Below, piece by piece: positions 54,977 to 64,000 of a DNA stretch of 64,000 nucleotides. The notes beneath the pieces are model-generated. The model saw nothing but the letters and a program-made list of their open reading frames with translations, was not told the origin of the DNA and searched no databases. The stretch is from Sedimenticola selenatireducens DSM 17993 (GTDB lineage: Bacteria; Pseudomonadota; Gammaproteobacteria; Chromatiales; Chromatiaceae), in assembly GCF_000428045.1 (NCBI RefSeq), contig NZ_ATZE01000009.1, positions 124,001-188,000 on the forward strand, written 5' to 3'. Within the stretch, counting starts at the first letter, position 1. Each line of letters starts with the position of its first letter. The position numbers and the translations under genes are program-made.

Positions 54977-56151
54977 TCGGCTTGACAGTATTGGGCTCGA
55001 CCGGCTCTATCGGTATCAGCACGCTGGATGTGGTTGCGCGACACCCGGACCGGTATCGTATCGTTGCCCTGACTGCCAACCGGGATGTGGATGGGCTCTA
55101 CCGGCAGTGCCTGCAGTTTCGGCCGGATTATGCAGTCATGGCGCATCGAGATGCGGCGCTCAGCCTGGAGCAACGGCTCAAGGAGGCGGGATCGTCGATC
55201 AATGTGCTGGCCGGCGTGGAGGGACTGGAACATGTCGCCTCTATTTCCGATGCCCACTATGTCATGGCGGCCATTGTCGGTGCTGCCGGTCTGTTGCCGA
55301 CACTGGCGGCGGCCAGGGCGGGCAAGCGGGTGTTGCTGGCCAATAAAGAGGCGCTGGTAGTGGCTGGTGAGCTGTTCATGCAGGCCGTTGAGCAGGGCGG
55401 GGCGGAAATCCTGCCGATCGACAGCGAGCATAATGCGGTATTTCAGTGCATGCCGGCCGATTTCTCGCACGGGTTGGACCAGGTGGGTGTTTCCCGCATC
55501 CTGTTGACGGCATCCGGAGGGCCTTTTCGCACACTCTCGCTGGATCAGCTTCAGGACGTGACACCGGATCAGGCCTGTGCCCACCCCAACTGGGATATGG
55601 GGCGCAAGATATCGGTGGATTCCGCCACCATGATGAACAAGGGTCTGGAGGTGATTGAGGCCTGCTGGCTGTTCCATACGACGCCGGACCGGATCAAGGT
55701 GGTGTTGCATCCGCAAAGCGTTATTCACTCCATGGTTGCCTATACGGATGGCTCGGTGCTCGCGCAACTGGGCAATCCCGATATGCGTACCCCGATCGCC
55801 CATGCTCTGGCGTGGCCGGAGCGCATCGAATCCGGGGTGGCCCCTCTGGATCTGTTTGATGTGGCTCGACTCGATTTTGAGCCGCCCAGTCTGGAGCGGT
55901 TTGCCTGTCTCCGGCTTGCCTATGAAGCGATCGAGGCGGGCGGCACCAGCCCGGCTATCCTGAATGCGGCCAATGAGATGGCTGTGGATGCTTTTCTTTC
56001 CGGAAAACTGCGATTTACCGATATCCCCGGGGTGATTGGTTCGGTACTCGATACCCTGCCGGGAGAGCATGGTGCCGATCTGGATACCCTGCTTGCGATT
56101 GATGAGTCGGCCCGCCGGCGGGCGGAACAATTGATCCGTAACAGGGTCTGA
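54973..56151 (+). CDS. dxr: 1-deoxy-D-xylulose 5-phosphate reductoisomerase
   Basis: A 392-residue NADPH enzyme with [22 protein letters not shown] at the N-terminus, [12 protein letters not shown] near 122-133, [12 protein letters not shown] near 148-159 and [22 protein letters not shown] near 212-233. It commits to the MEP pathway that feeds isoprenoids, including the uppS substrate. It starts with GTG overlapping the cdsA stop (GTGA). Confidence 0.97.
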   Translation: MIGLTVLGSTGSIGISTLDVVARHPDRYRIVALTANRDVDGLYRQCLQFRPDYAVMAHRDAALSLEQRLKEAGSSINVLAGVEGLEHVASISDAHYVMAAIVGAAGLLPTLAAARAGKRVLLANKEALVVAGELFMQAVEQGGAEILPIDSEHNAVFQCMPADFSHGLDQVGVSRILLTASGGPFRTLSLDQLQDVTPDQACAHPNWDMGRKISVDSATMMNKGLEVIEACWLFHTTPDRIKVVLHPQSVIHSMVAYTDGSVLAQLGNPDMRTPIAHALAWPERIESGVAPLDLFDVARLDFEPPSLERFACLRLAYEAIEAGGTSPAILNAANEMAVDAFLSGKLRFTDIPGVIGSVLDTLPGEHGADLDTLLAIDESARRRAEQLIRNRV

Positions 56152-56161
56152 GCTAATCGCC

Positions 56162-57574
56162 ATGTCTTCATTTCTATTCACAGTTGCATCGTTCGTTGTT
56201 GCCCTCGGAATCCTGATCGCGGTTCACGAGTTCGGGCACTTCTGGGTCGCCAGAAAACTGGGTGTCAAGGTGTTACGGTTTTCCATCGGATTCGGAAAAC
56301 CGTTGCTGACATTCCGTGGGCGGGCGTCATCACCTGACGCGTCGGAAGGTGTTCGACTCTCCGAGGCCGATCTGGGGACCGAGTATGTGGTGGCGGCGAT
56401 ACCCTTGGGCGGCTACGTGAAAATGCTCGATGAGCGTGAGGGGGATGTCCCCCCGCGTTATCTGAACCAGGCCTTCAACAGACAATCAGTTGCGGTTCGT
56501 TCGGCGATTGTTGCGGCCGGGCCACTGTTCAATTTTGCCTTTGCCCTGCTGGCCTTCTGGTTTATCGGTGTGTATGGGGATACCGGTTCTCGCCCCTGGA
56601 TCGGTCAGGTGACCGAGGCGACCATCGCCGCCGAGGCGGGATTCAGCGCCGATGATGAGATTCTTTCCGTGGGTGATACCTTGACCCCCACCTGGGAAGC
56701 CGCCGTTTACACGCTGCTGACGGATGCCACCTCGGGCGATGATGTGGTCGTCAAGGTGCGGGATGTTGCCGGTCTTGAGCAGTTGCGCATATTGCCGGGT
56801 GGTCGTCTGCTGGGATTGGCTGAGGACGGCCGGTTACTGGAGCGTATTGGCCTGTCGCCAAAACGACCGGTGATTGAGCCGGTTATCGGCCAGGTTGTGG
56901 CGGGGGAGGCGGCCGAATCCGCCGGCATTGAAGTCGGTGATCGGGTTATTTCGGTCGACAATCAGGAGGTGAACTCCTGGTCCGAACTGGTCGACTACAT
57001 CCAGAAACACCCGGCATCACTGGTTGAAATGGAGATTTCCCGCGCAGGTGCGGAGCATCGAATCAAGCTCATTGTCGGCCAGATGACACGTGGTGACCAG
57101 ACTGTCGGGCGGATAGGTGCGGGACCCCATGTGCCTGAGGGGCTGTTCGATGACTACCGGGTGGAGGTGCGGTATGGCCCTCTGGATGCGGTGGCCATGG
57201 CCGCAGTCAAGACCGGAGATATGTCACTGTTTATGCTGAAAATGCTCGGCAGGATGTTGACTGGAGAGATCTCTGTCAGAAACCTCAGCGGGCCTATTTC
57301 GATAGCCCAGACCGCAGGTCGGACGGCGAGTTTCGGGCTTACCCAGTTCCTCAAGTTTTTGGCTCTGGTCAGTATCAGTCTGGGCGTGCTTAATCTACTG
57401 CCGGTTCCGATACTGGATGGCGGGCACCTGTTCTACTTCCTGGTAGAGGCGATCAAGGGGAGTCCGGTTTCCGAGGCCGCACAGGCCTTCGGACAGCGAA
57501 TCGGGTTGGCGATTCTGCTGGGCCTGATGACCCTGGCGTTCTATGTGGATATCACGCGCCTGTTCAATTCGTAA
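56162..57574 (+). CDS. rseP: Site-2 intramembrane zinc protease RseP
   Basis: A 470-residue membrane metalloprotease. HEFGHF (His22, Glu23, His26) is in the first helix, two PDZ domains span about 120-330, and the third zinc ligand motif NLLPVPILDGGHLFYFLVEA is near the C-terminus. It cuts the anti-sigma factor RseA in the sigma-E envelope stress response. It lies ten bases after dxr and before bamA. Confidence 0.96.
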   Translation: MSSFLFTVASFVVALGILIAVHEFGHFWVARKLGVKVLRFSIGFGKPLLTFRGRASSPDASEGVRLSEADLGTEYVVAAIPLGGYVKMLDEREGDVPPRYLNQAFNRQSVAVRSAIVAAGPLFNFAFALLAFWFIGVYGDTGSRPWIGQVTEATIAAEAGFSADDEILSVGDTLTPTWEAAVYTLLTDATSGDDVVVKVRDVAGLEQLRILPGGRLLGLAEDGRLLERIGLSPKRPVIEPVIGQVVAGEAAESAGIEVGDRVISVDNQEVNSWSELVDYIQKHPASLVEMEISRAGAEHRIKLIVGQMTRGDQTVGRIGAGPHVPEGLFDDYRVEVRYGPLDAVAMAAVKTGDMSLFMLKMLGRMLTGEISVRNLSGPISIAQTAGRTASFGLTQFLKFLALVSISLGVLNLLPVPILDGGHLFYFLVEAIKGSPVSEAAQAFGQRIGLAILLGLMTLAFYVDITRLFNS

Positions 57575-57591
57575 TTAATTTGGTCTGCCCC

Positions 57592-57620
57592 TTGGGCGTG
57601 GTGGAAAGATTATTTATACT
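57592..57620 (+). promoter_or_regulatory. Sigma-70-like promoter upstream of bamA
   Basis: TTGGGC (57592-57597), a 17-base spacer and TATACT (57615-57620). The following leader of about 145 bases holds no gene. It would give bamA its own transcription besides read-through from rseP. Confidence 0.5.
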
Positions 57621-57771
57621 AGGGCACTTTTCCTGTTCGCGGGTCCTCCAGTTGGATGCGTGTAATTTGTAAAGGTTATTATTATCAGTGCCTTACGATC
57701 ATCTTTTTGGTTTGTCTTAAAGAGATCATATTTCGCGGCCGCCATCTACCCTGGAGTTAACAGGATCAGAA

Positions 57772-60147
57772 ATGGTTAATCCAGATTCCGGTATGATGAG
57801 AGGCTCTGTTGTCATGGACAGACTTAAAATAACAAAATCTTATAAAGACAATATGAATCTGGTTACTCAGTCTCGATTTTTGCTGCTCCTTGTCATCCTG
57901 CTGCTTCCTCAATTGCTTCTTGGTGAAACCTTTGTGGTGAAGGATATTCGGGTTGATGGACTCCAGCGTATCTCACCGGGAACGGTCTTCAACTATTTAC
58001 CGGTAAAGATTGGTCAGCAGATCGAGTCCGATGAGACGGGAGAGATCATCCGTGTGCTCTATAAGACCGGGTTTTTCAAGGATGTAAAGCTGGAGCGGCA
58101 AGGGGATGTGCTGATCGTCTTTGTGACCGAACGCCCCGCGATCGCCAAAATCGAGATTGAAGGAAACAAATCACTTGAGACTGAACCGCTGCTGCTGGCG
58201 CTGAAGGACATTGGTCTCGCGGAAGGCCGGGTGTTCAATCGTTCGGTATTGGATAAGATTGAGCAGGAATTGCAGCGGCAGTATTTCAATCTTGGTAAAT
58301 ATGCCGTCAAGCTTTCATCTACCGTGACGCCGCTTGAACGTAACCGGGTGGCGATCAATATTGATATTTCGGAAGGTGGAACGGCCAGAATCAAGAAAAT
58401 CAACATCATCGGCAACAGTGCCTTTGATGAAGAGGATCTGCTGGATGAGTTCTCCCTGAACACGACAGGCTTCCTTTCCTCCTTTACCAAGGATGACCAG
58501 TACTCCCGGCAGAAGCTCTCGGGCGATCTGGAGAAGCTGCGCTCGTTCTACCTGGACCGCGGCTATATCAATTTCAAGATCACCTCGACACAGGTCTCCA
58601 TTACCCCGGACAAAAAGGATATCTATGTCACGGTCAATATCGAAGAGGGTGATGTATACACCATTAACGATATCCTCCTGACCGGCGATCTGGTATTGCC
58701 CAAGGAAGCCTTTTTTCCCATGATTCATCTGGTTCGGGGCGAAGTGTTCTCCAGAAAACAGGTGATTGGCAGCGCGGAGCGCATCAATACCCTGCTGGGT
58801 AATAACGGCTATGCATTCGCCAATGTAAACAGCATCCCGGATATTGACGAAGAGAAGAAACAGGTGGCTGTCACCTACTTTGTTGATCCCGGAAAGCGGG
58901 TCTATGTCCGCCGTATCAACATGAAGGGCAACAGCGATACCCGTGATGAAGTCTTGCGTCGTGAAATGCGCCAGCTTGAGTCCGCCTGGTACTCGGCAGA
59001 GCAGGTGACCCGTTCACGTGAACGTCTGCAGCGGTTGGGATTTTTCGACGAGGTTAACGTAGAGACTCCCGCCGTACCGGGTTCCACCGATCAGGTGGAT
59101 GTGAATCTCACAGTGGTGGAAAAGCCGATGGGCAATCTGATGGCGGGCATCGGTTTCTCCCAGTCCGACGGTTTTATTTTCAGCACCAGCCTTAACCAAA
59201 GGAACTTTCTGGGAACGGGCAAGCAGGTCTCCCTGGCATTTGATAACAGTGATTCCAGTACCCACTACCGGATCGGTTATGTCAATCCCTACTATACCGT
59301 GGATGGCATCAGCCGCGGGTTTAACCTGAGTTATCAGAAAACCGACTTTGACGAGGTGGATACGGCCAGATACCTGACCGATACAGGCGTGGCCGGCGTG
59401 GTGTTCGGTGTACCAATTACCGAGACAGACCGGGTGAATTTCACCATGGATCTGATACACACCACCTACAAGCCTGCGGATGACGCATCGACTGAAGTAG
59501 TTGCGTTCGAGACCGAGAACGGCGATACCTTCCTCGATTTCAAGCTCGGTACCAGCTGGAGTCGGGATTCCCGTGACTCCTCCCTGATGCCCACCAAAGG
59601 GGGGATGCAGAGCCTGAGCGCGTCAGCCACCATTCCGGGCAGTGATCTGGAGTACTATAAAATTGCCTATCGACATAAACGCTATTTCCCTTTGAACAGC
59701 GCCTTTACCTTGGCACTCAACGGGGATCTCGCCTATGGTGGCGTCTATGGCGACACCTCACAGTTGCCCCTGTGGGAGAACTTCTTTGCCGGCGGCATCA
59801 AGACGGTCAGGGGCTACAAGGATTACAGCTTGGGACCAGTTGATAGCAAAAATGACGCGCTTGGCGGCAACGTCAAGATTGTCGGAAATGCCGAACTGTT
59901 CTTCCCGGCACCCTTCAAGCTGATGGAGAAAACTATCCGGCTGGGGCTGTTTTTTGATGCGGGTAATGTATTTTCCACCAATGGCGGGAACGATATAGAT
60001 CTGGGTGAGCTGAGGTACTCTGCCGGGGCCTCGGCCTTCTGGCTCTCTCCCATGGGTGCGCTGGGCGTGAGCCTGGGTGTTCCACTCAATGAAAAACCGG
60101 GTGATGAGACTGAGATATTCCAGTTCACCTTCGGCACCGCATTTTAA
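57772..60147 (+). CDS. bamA: Outer-membrane protein assembly factor BamA
   Basis: A 791-residue Omp85 protein: signal peptide (RFLLLLVILLLPQLLLG), five POTRA domains (about residues 50-450) and a barrel ending FQFTFGTAF, with the terminal phenylalanine. A conserved barrel-lid segment, GGIKTVRGYKDYSLGP, is near 671-686. It is the core of the machine that inserts outer-membrane barrels. ATG 57772 has AGGA seven bases before it but makes a long N-terminus ahead of the signal peptide; ATG 57853, 27 codons later, is a real alternative. Confidence 0.95.
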   Translation: MVNPDSGMMRGSVVMDRLKITKSYKDNMNLVTQSRFLLLLVILLLPQLLLGETFVVKDIRVDGLQRISPGTVFNYLPVKIGQQIESDETGEIIRVLYKTGFFKDVKLERQGDVLIVFVTERPAIAKIEIEGNKSLETEPLLLALKDIGLAEGRVFNRSVLDKIEQELQRQYFNLGKYAVKLSSTVTPLERNRVAINIDISEGGTARIKKINIIGNSAFDEEDLLDEFSLNTTGFLSSFTKDDQYSRQKLSGDLEKLRSFYLDRGYINFKITSTQVSITPDKKDIYVTVNIEEGDVYTINDILLTGDLVLPKEAFFPMIHLVRGEVFSRKQVIGSAERINTLLGNNGYAFANVNSIPDIDEEKKQVAVTYFVDPGKRVYVRRINMKGNSDTRDEVLRREMRQLESAWYSAEQVTRSRERLQRLGFFDEVNVETPAVPGSTDQVDVNLTVVEKPMGNLMAGIGFSQSDGFIFSTSLNQRNFLGTGKQVSLAFDNSDSSTHYRIGYVNPYYTVDGISRGFNLSYQKTDFDEVDTARYLTDTGVAGVVFGVPITETDRVNFTMDLIHTTYKPADDASTEVVAFETENGDTFLDFKLGTSWSRDSRDSSLMPTKGGMQSLSASATIPGSDLEYYKIAYRHKRYFPLNSAFTLALNGDLAYGGVYGDTSQLPLWENFFAGGIKTVRGYKDYSLGPVDSKNDALGGNVKIVGNAELFFPAPFKLMEKTIRLGLFFDAGNVFSTNGGNDIDLGELRYSAGASAFWLSPMGALGVSLGVPLNEKPGDETEIFQFTFGTAF

Positions 60148-60163
60148 GCATCAGGAGATAAAA

Positions 60164-60682
60164 TTGAAGAAGTCAGCCTTAAGCATTCTTGCGATTTTAC
60201 TGTTCAGTCTGATTTCGGTCGCGAACGCAGCCGATTTTAAGGTCGGCGTAGTTGACCTGAATAAGGTGATGGAGAAATCACCGCAGGCCGAGGCAATCAG
60301 CAATTCGCTGAAAAAAGAGTTTCAGGCGCGGGATCAGGACCTGATTGCCAAGGCGAAACAGCTGAAACAGCTCGAGGACAAGCTGGCCCGCGATGCTGCG
60401 GTGATGAGTGCGGAAGAGGCCAAAAGGCTTGAGAACGACATCCGTTCACGCCGGCGTCAACTGACCACATCCCGGGCGGAATTTCGTGAAGATGCCAATC
60501 TGCGCCGGAATGAAGCGGTCAATCGCCTGTTGCGCAAGGTTGGCGAAGTGGTCAGTCAGATTGGCGAAGAGGAAAAGGTTGACGTAATCCTGACTGACGG
60601 GGTGGCCTATTTCAATAAACGGGTTGATCTTACAACTAAAGTTTTACAACGCCTTGAAGAGCTCCACAAAACGTCCAATTAG
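60164..60682 (+). CDS. skp: Periplasmic chaperone Skp/OmpH
   Basis: A 172-residue protein with a signal peptide (LSILAILLFSLISVANA) followed by DFKVGVVDLNKVMEKSPQA and a long charged coiled coil, the Skp plan. It holds unfolded outer-membrane proteins on their way to BamA. It starts with TTG 60164, six bases after AGGAG; no ATG lies in the right place. Confidence 0.93.
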   Translation: MKKSALSILAILLFSLISVANAADFKVGVVDLNKVMEKSPQAEAISNSLKKEFQARDQDLIAKAKQLKQLEDKLARDAAVMSAEEAKRLENDIRSRRRQLTTSRAEFREDANLRRNEAVNRLLRKVGEVVSQIGEEEKVDVILTDGVAYFNKRVDLTTKVLQRLEELHKTSN

Positions 60683-60691
60683 GGTAGGCCG

Positions 60692-61750
60692 GTGAACGGA
60701 GTGGTGTTTCGCCTGGCAGATCTGGCTGCACATGCAGGGGCCGAGTTACTGGGTGACGGCGAGGTACGCATTACCCATGCCGATACCATACAGGATGCAA
60801 CCAAAGGTGCGATCTGTTTTCTGGCTAACAGCAAATATCGCCACTACTTATCGAAAACAGAAGCATCCGCGGTAATTCTGTCCCGGGAAGATGCGGCATA
60901 CTCCCGGACTGCCGGACTGATCTCCGATAATCCCTATCTCACCTACGCCCGGGTCGCCTCTCTGCTTTATCCCGTGTCGGATTTGGCGGGGGGTGTTCAC
61001 ATATCGGCCGTTATCTCCGCTAGTGCGAATGTTGATCCTGACGCCTGGGTGGGACCCTGCGCCGTCATTGGGGAAAATGTGCAGATTCGGTCGGGTGTCA
61101 GGATTGGTCCGGGTTGCGTGGTCGATGACGATAGCTTCATTGGTGAAAACAGCCGTCTGGTTGCCAATGTAACCATCTGCTCCGGCACGGTAATCGGCAA
61201 AAGGGTGCTGATACACCCCGGGGCGGTCATCGGCAGTGATGGATTTGGCAATGCCAATGACCAAGGTGCATGGGTCAAAGTGCCGCAGATCGGTATTGCC
61301 AGGATTGGCGATGATGTAGAGATTGGCGCCAATACCACGATTGATCGGGGTTCCTTGCGGGATACCGTGATCGCCGATGGCGTCAGATTGGATAACCAGA
61401 TCCAGATTGCCCATAACGTTCGCATTGGCGAACACACGGCAATTGCTGGATGTGCCGGCGTGGCCGGTTCCACCTCGATTGGTAGATACTGTACCTTGGG
61501 CGGGGGGGTCGGTCTCTCAGGCCATCTGGAGATTGGGGATAATGTGCATTTCTCCGGCCAGACGCTGGTTACCCGTTCATTTAAGGAGCCGGGATATTAC
61601 AGCGGGAACCTGCCTGCGGTTCCGAATGGTGAATGGCGAAAAACCATTGCCCGAATCAGGCGCCTGGAAAATGTTATGCAGCGGTTAAGCGCGCTGGAAA
61701 AGCAGGTCTTGGCCGATAAGTCTGAAAACAATAGTGATGATCAGGCTTAG
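60692..61750 (+). CDS. lpxD: UDP-3-O-acylglucosamine N-acyltransferase
   Basis: A 352-residue left-handed beta-helix enzyme: an N-terminal uridine-binding domain, many hexapeptide repeats (I-G-x4 type, residues about 105-310) and the catalytic region QIAHNVRIGEHTAIAG. It adds the second acyl chain in lipid A synthesis. It starts with GTG, ten bases after skp. Confidence 0.95.
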   Translation: MNGVVFRLADLAAHAGAELLGDGEVRITHADTIQDATKGAICFLANSKYRHYLSKTEASAVILSREDAAYSRTAGLISDNPYLTYARVASLLYPVSDLAGGVHISAVISASANVDPDAWVGPCAVIGENVQIRSGVRIGPGCVVDDDSFIGENSRLVANVTICSGTVIGKRVLIHPGAVIGSDGFGNANDQGAWVKVPQIGIARIGDDVEIGANTTIDRGSLRDTVIADGVRLDNQIQIAHNVRIGEHTAIAGCAGVAGSTSIGRYCTLGGGVGLSGHLEIGDNVHFSGQTLVTRSFKEPGYYSGNLPAVPNGEWRKTIARIRRLENVMQRLSALEKQVLADKSENNSDDQA

Positions 61751-61829
61751 GCCGGTCGTCATGAAGTTGATTCGATAACTGTTTTGTCTTGATCGCTGGC
61801 AGTGTTACTGCAGCGGCAGGGGGAGTCAT

Positions 61830-62279
61830 TTGAGTACGATGGATATTAATAAGGTGCTGACCCTGTTGCCGCACCGCTACCCGTTTCTCCTGATAGATCG
61901 GGTGCTTGATTTTGAGAAGGACACCAGGCTGCTGGCGTTGAAAAATGTTACCTATAACGAGCCCTTTTTCAACGGTCATTTTCCCATCCGGCCGGTAATG
62001 CCCGGTGTCCTGATCGTTGAGGCGATGGCACAGGCAACCGGTCTGCTGGCGATGGAATCAAACCCGGAAACGGTAACCGATACCACGGTCTACCTGTTCG
62101 TGGGAATCGACAAGGCGCGTTTCAGGCGTCCCGTGGAACCCGGTGATCAGTTGATGATCGAGGTGAACCAGAATTCAATCAAGCGCGGTATTGGTATATT
62201 CTCATGTACCGCCAAGGTGGATGGTCAGGTCGCCGCTACTGCGGAAATCATGTGTACTGCCCGGGATTTTGCTCCTTGA
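61830..62279 (+). CDS. fabZ: 3-hydroxyacyl-ACP dehydratase FabZ
   Basis: A 149-residue hot-dog-fold enzyme with [14 protein letters not shown] and the active-site pair in [23 protein letters not shown] (His50, Glu64). It dehydrates 3-hydroxyacyl-ACP and competes with lipid A synthesis for the substrate of LpxA/LpxD. It starts with TTG after GGGGGAG; ATG 61839 three codons later is possible. Confidence 0.96.
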   Translation: MSTMDINKVLTLLPHRYPFLLIDRVLDFEKDTRLLALKNVTYNEPFFNGHFPIRPVMPGVLIVEAMAQATGLLAMESNPETVTDTTVYLFVGIDKARFRRPVEPGDQLMIEVNQNSIKRGIGIFSCTAKVDGQVAATAEIMCTARDFAP

Positions 62280-63046
62280 TTGATCCAAAAGCCGCCATTG
62301 ACCCCTCAGCCGAGCTGGGTGAAGGGGTTTCAGTAGGACCTTTTAGCGTAATAGGTGCCGGTGTCCGTATCGGCAAGGGCACGCGCATTGGGCCTCACGC
62401 CGTGATTAAGGGGCCAACCACTATTGGTGAGGATAATCAAATCTACCAGTTTGCCTCGGTTGGTGAGGACCCTCAGGACAAGAAATATGCAGGTGAGGAG
62501 ACTCGGCTGGAGATTGGCGACCGCAATGTGATCCGTGAATTTACCACCATCAATCGGGGTACCGCGCAGGATGCGGTGGCAACCCGTATCGGTAATGACA
62601 ATCTGTTGATGGCTTATACCCACGTGGCGCATGACTGCCAGTTGGGTGATCACATTATCATGGCCAATGCCGCATCACTCGGCGGGCATGTAGTCATTGG
62701 CGACTGGGCGATTCTGGGCGGTTTTACCATGGCGCATCAGTTTTCCCATATCGGTGCACACAGCTTCTGCGCCATGGGGTCGGTCATTAACAAAGATATC
62801 CCTCCCTATGTCACAGTAAGCGGGCATCCGGCCAGGACCTGCGGTATTAACTCGGAAGGTTTACGCCGGCGGAATTTTGCCAGCCAGACGATTCAACAAA
62901 TCAAACGTGGTTACAAAATCATCTACAAGCAGCAGCACACTATTGAAGCGGCTCTGGAAAGCCTGCGTCTGCTCGAGCAGGACTGTCCGGAAATCAGGCT
63001 CTATATCGACTTTCTGGAGCAGAGTGAGCGCGGCATCGCCCGGTGA
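62276..63046 (+). CDS. lpxA: UDP-N-acetylglucosamine acyltransferase
   Basis: A 256-residue left-handed beta-helix enzyme with hexapeptide repeats and the catalytic His119 in [11 protein letters not shown], then GGFTMAHQF near 155-163 and [16 protein letters not shown]. First step of lipid A synthesis. It starts with TTG at 62276, overlapping the fabZ stop as TTGA, and matches the usual N-terminus ([14 protein letters not shown]). Confidence 0.95.
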   Translation: MIDPKAAIDPSAELGEGVSVGPFSVIGAGVRIGKGTRIGPHAVIKGPTTIGEDNQIYQFASVGEDPQDKKYAGEETRLEIGDRNVIREFTTINRGTAQDAVATRIGNDNLLMAYTHVAHDCQLGDHIIMANAASLGGHVVIGDWAILGGFTMAHQFSHIGAHSFCAMGSVINKDIPPYVTVSGHPARTCGINSEGLRRRNFASQTIQQIKRGYKIIYKQQHTIEAALESLRLLEQDCPEIRLYIDFLEQSERGIAR

Positions 63047-63152
63047 GCCGGACAGTCTTGAGAATTAACGGCGGGGTTGAATTCGAACTCCTCAGCCAGC
63101 GGTAGACGTGGGGTGATGAGAGGGTTTCATCCCCATTTGCAAAGCACCAACC

Positions 63153-63238
63153 CGTAGGTAGGGGTGAGGAACGAACCCCAACATCATGGCGCACACACAT
63201 GAAATCCCCTTTGGGTTCGCAAGCTCACCCCAACCTAC
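63153..63238. repeat. Composite palindromic repeat between lpxA and lpxB
   Basis: GTAGGTAGGGGTGAGGAACGAACCCCAAC, a 30-base spacer, and the inverted partner GGGTTCGCAAGCTCACCCCAACCTAC. Same family as 20679-20750 and 43225-43253. It fills the 215-base gap that splits the normally tight lpxA-lpxB pair. Confidence 0.85.
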
Positions 63239-63261
63239 GAACTTTGATTAAGTAACCGGCT

Positions 63262-64000
63262 ATGCTGAAAGTTGGAATTGTTGCCAATGAACCGTCTGGC
63301 GACCTGTTGGGCGCCGGGGTGATTCGGGAGATCAAAAAGCGCTATCCGGACGCCCGCTTCGAGGGCGTGGGCGGTCCACTAATGATAAGAGAGGGCTGCC
63401 GAAGCCTGTTCTCCATGGATCGGCTGTCGGTCATGGGGTTGATCGAGGTGCTGAAACATCTCCCTGAGTTGCTGTCGATACGCAAAAAGTTGCTCAGCCA
63501 TTTCCTGCAGGCCCAACCGGATGTGTTCATCGGTATCGATGCGCCGGATTTTAATCTTGGCCTGGAAACGGCCTTGAAAAAGTCGGGAATTCCCACGGTT
63601 CACTATGTCAGTCCGACGGTCTGGGCCTGGCGCCCCGGCCGGGTCAAGAAAATCCGGGCAGCGGTTGACCTGATGCTGAGCATTTTTCCTTTTGAAGCGG
63701 AATTTCTTCAACAACACAAGGTGCCGGTCCAGTATGTCGGACATCCTCTGGCCGATGAAATCCCGCTGCAGAACGATCGACCAGCCGCCCGGGCGGTGCT
63801 GGGCGTGACCGACCGGCCCCATGTGGTTGCCATGCTCCCGGGTAGCCGGGTGGGGGAGATCGAGTCGCTGTCGGCAACCTTTATCCGGGCGGCCCTGCAA
63901 CTCACGGAGCGTTATCCCGATGCCCATTTTCTGGTGCCGCTGATCAATGAGCGCACTCGAGCGGCATTCGAGTCTGTGCTCAATCGTGAGGCGCCGGATC
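63262..64000 (+). CDS. lpxB: Lipid A disaccharide synthase, N-terminal part
   Basis: The first 246 codons of a gene that runs past the window. It begins MLKVGIVANEPSGDLLGAGV and contains GVGGPLMIREGC, FIGIDAPDFNLGLE near 92-105, YVSPTVWAWRPGRVKKI near 117-133, YVGHPLADEI near 163-172 and MLPGSRVGEIESL near 192-204, all LpxB signatures. It joins UDP-diacylglucosamine and lipid X. Starts at ATG 63262, 24 bases after a palindromic repeat. Confidence 0.95.
   Translation, partial: MLKVGIVANEPSGDLLGAGVIREIKKRYPDARFEGVGGPLMIREGCRSLFSMDRLSVMGLIEVLKHLPELLSIRKKLLSHFLQAQPDVFIGIDAPDFNLGLETALKKSGIPTVHYVSPTVWAWRPGRVKKIRAAVDLMLSIFPFEAEFLQQHKVPVQYVGHPLADEIPLQNDRPAARAVLGVTDRPHVVAMLPGSRVGEIESLSATFIRAALQLTERYPDAHFLVPLINERTRAAFESVLNREAPD

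Noticed and set aside
1-64000. CRISPR arrays, tRNA/rRNA genes, prophage or insertion sequences
   Set aside because: No regularly spaced direct repeats, no cloverleaf-like sequence, and no integrase, transposase or phage gene was seen; gaps are short and accounted for.

Overview
The window looks like part of a gammaproteobacterial chromosome. The right third has the classic proteobacterial order rpsB-tsf-pyrH-frr-uppS-cdsA-dxr-rseP-bamA-skp-lpxD-fabZ-lpxA-lpxB, an outer-membrane/lipid A block of a Gram-negative cell. Palindromic repeats of the REP kind known from gammaproteobacteria sit between genes. The left quarter carries tetrahydromethanopterin (H4MPT)-linked one-carbon genes typical of methylotrophs and formaldehyde-oxidising bacteria. 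A methylotrophic or sulfur-oxidising gammaproteobacterium is an inference; no 16S rRNA gene is present.

Region 1 (1-10777, mostly +). The 3' end of mtdB, an ATP-grasp gene, mch, a RimK-like ATP-grasp gene, a CitG-like gene and fae form a tight run ending at a strong terminator. A finger/PTPS-like gene follows and converges on a HisA-like gene. Then come mfnD, an mfnF homologue, pabB and an mfnE homologue, overlapping each other. These oxidise formaldehyde bound to H4MPT and build H4MPT and methylofuran.

Region 2 (10905-19852, -). An AcoR-type sigma-54 activator lies just upstream of a good sigma-54 promoter. That promoter would drive eight packed genes: ptpS, dmrB-like, DHPS-like, fhcB, fhcA, DUF447, mfnB and a SpeD-like gene. 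fhcC and fhcD are not in the window.

Region 3 (20164-28767). An unknown membrane protein, a TauE/SafE-like protein, an overlapping operon (LolA-like protein, two FtsX-type permeases, ABC ATPase, outer-membrane barrel) that looks like an envelope export system, an LpxR-like lipid A deacylase and a small STAS-like protein.

Region 4 (28886-38954). An aa3-type cytochrome c oxidase (subunit II with a fused cytochrome c domain, subunit I, subunit III) with its assembly genes (ctaG, SURF1, SCO-like, cyoE, ctaA, SCO1), a 46-residue coupled membrane protein, a DUF2909 protein and an orphan haem-copper-oxidase-like protein.

Region 5 (39522-49570). A DUF2189 membrane protein, dapL and a lysA-like gene (lysine/peptidoglycan precursor synthesis), uppP, manC/algA, glnD and map.

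Region 6 (49764-64000). The translation/envelope operon series, with an rpsB promoter and leader, terminators and a bamA promoter. lpxB runs off the end.

No rRNA, tRNA, CRISPR array, insertion sequence or prophage was recognised.
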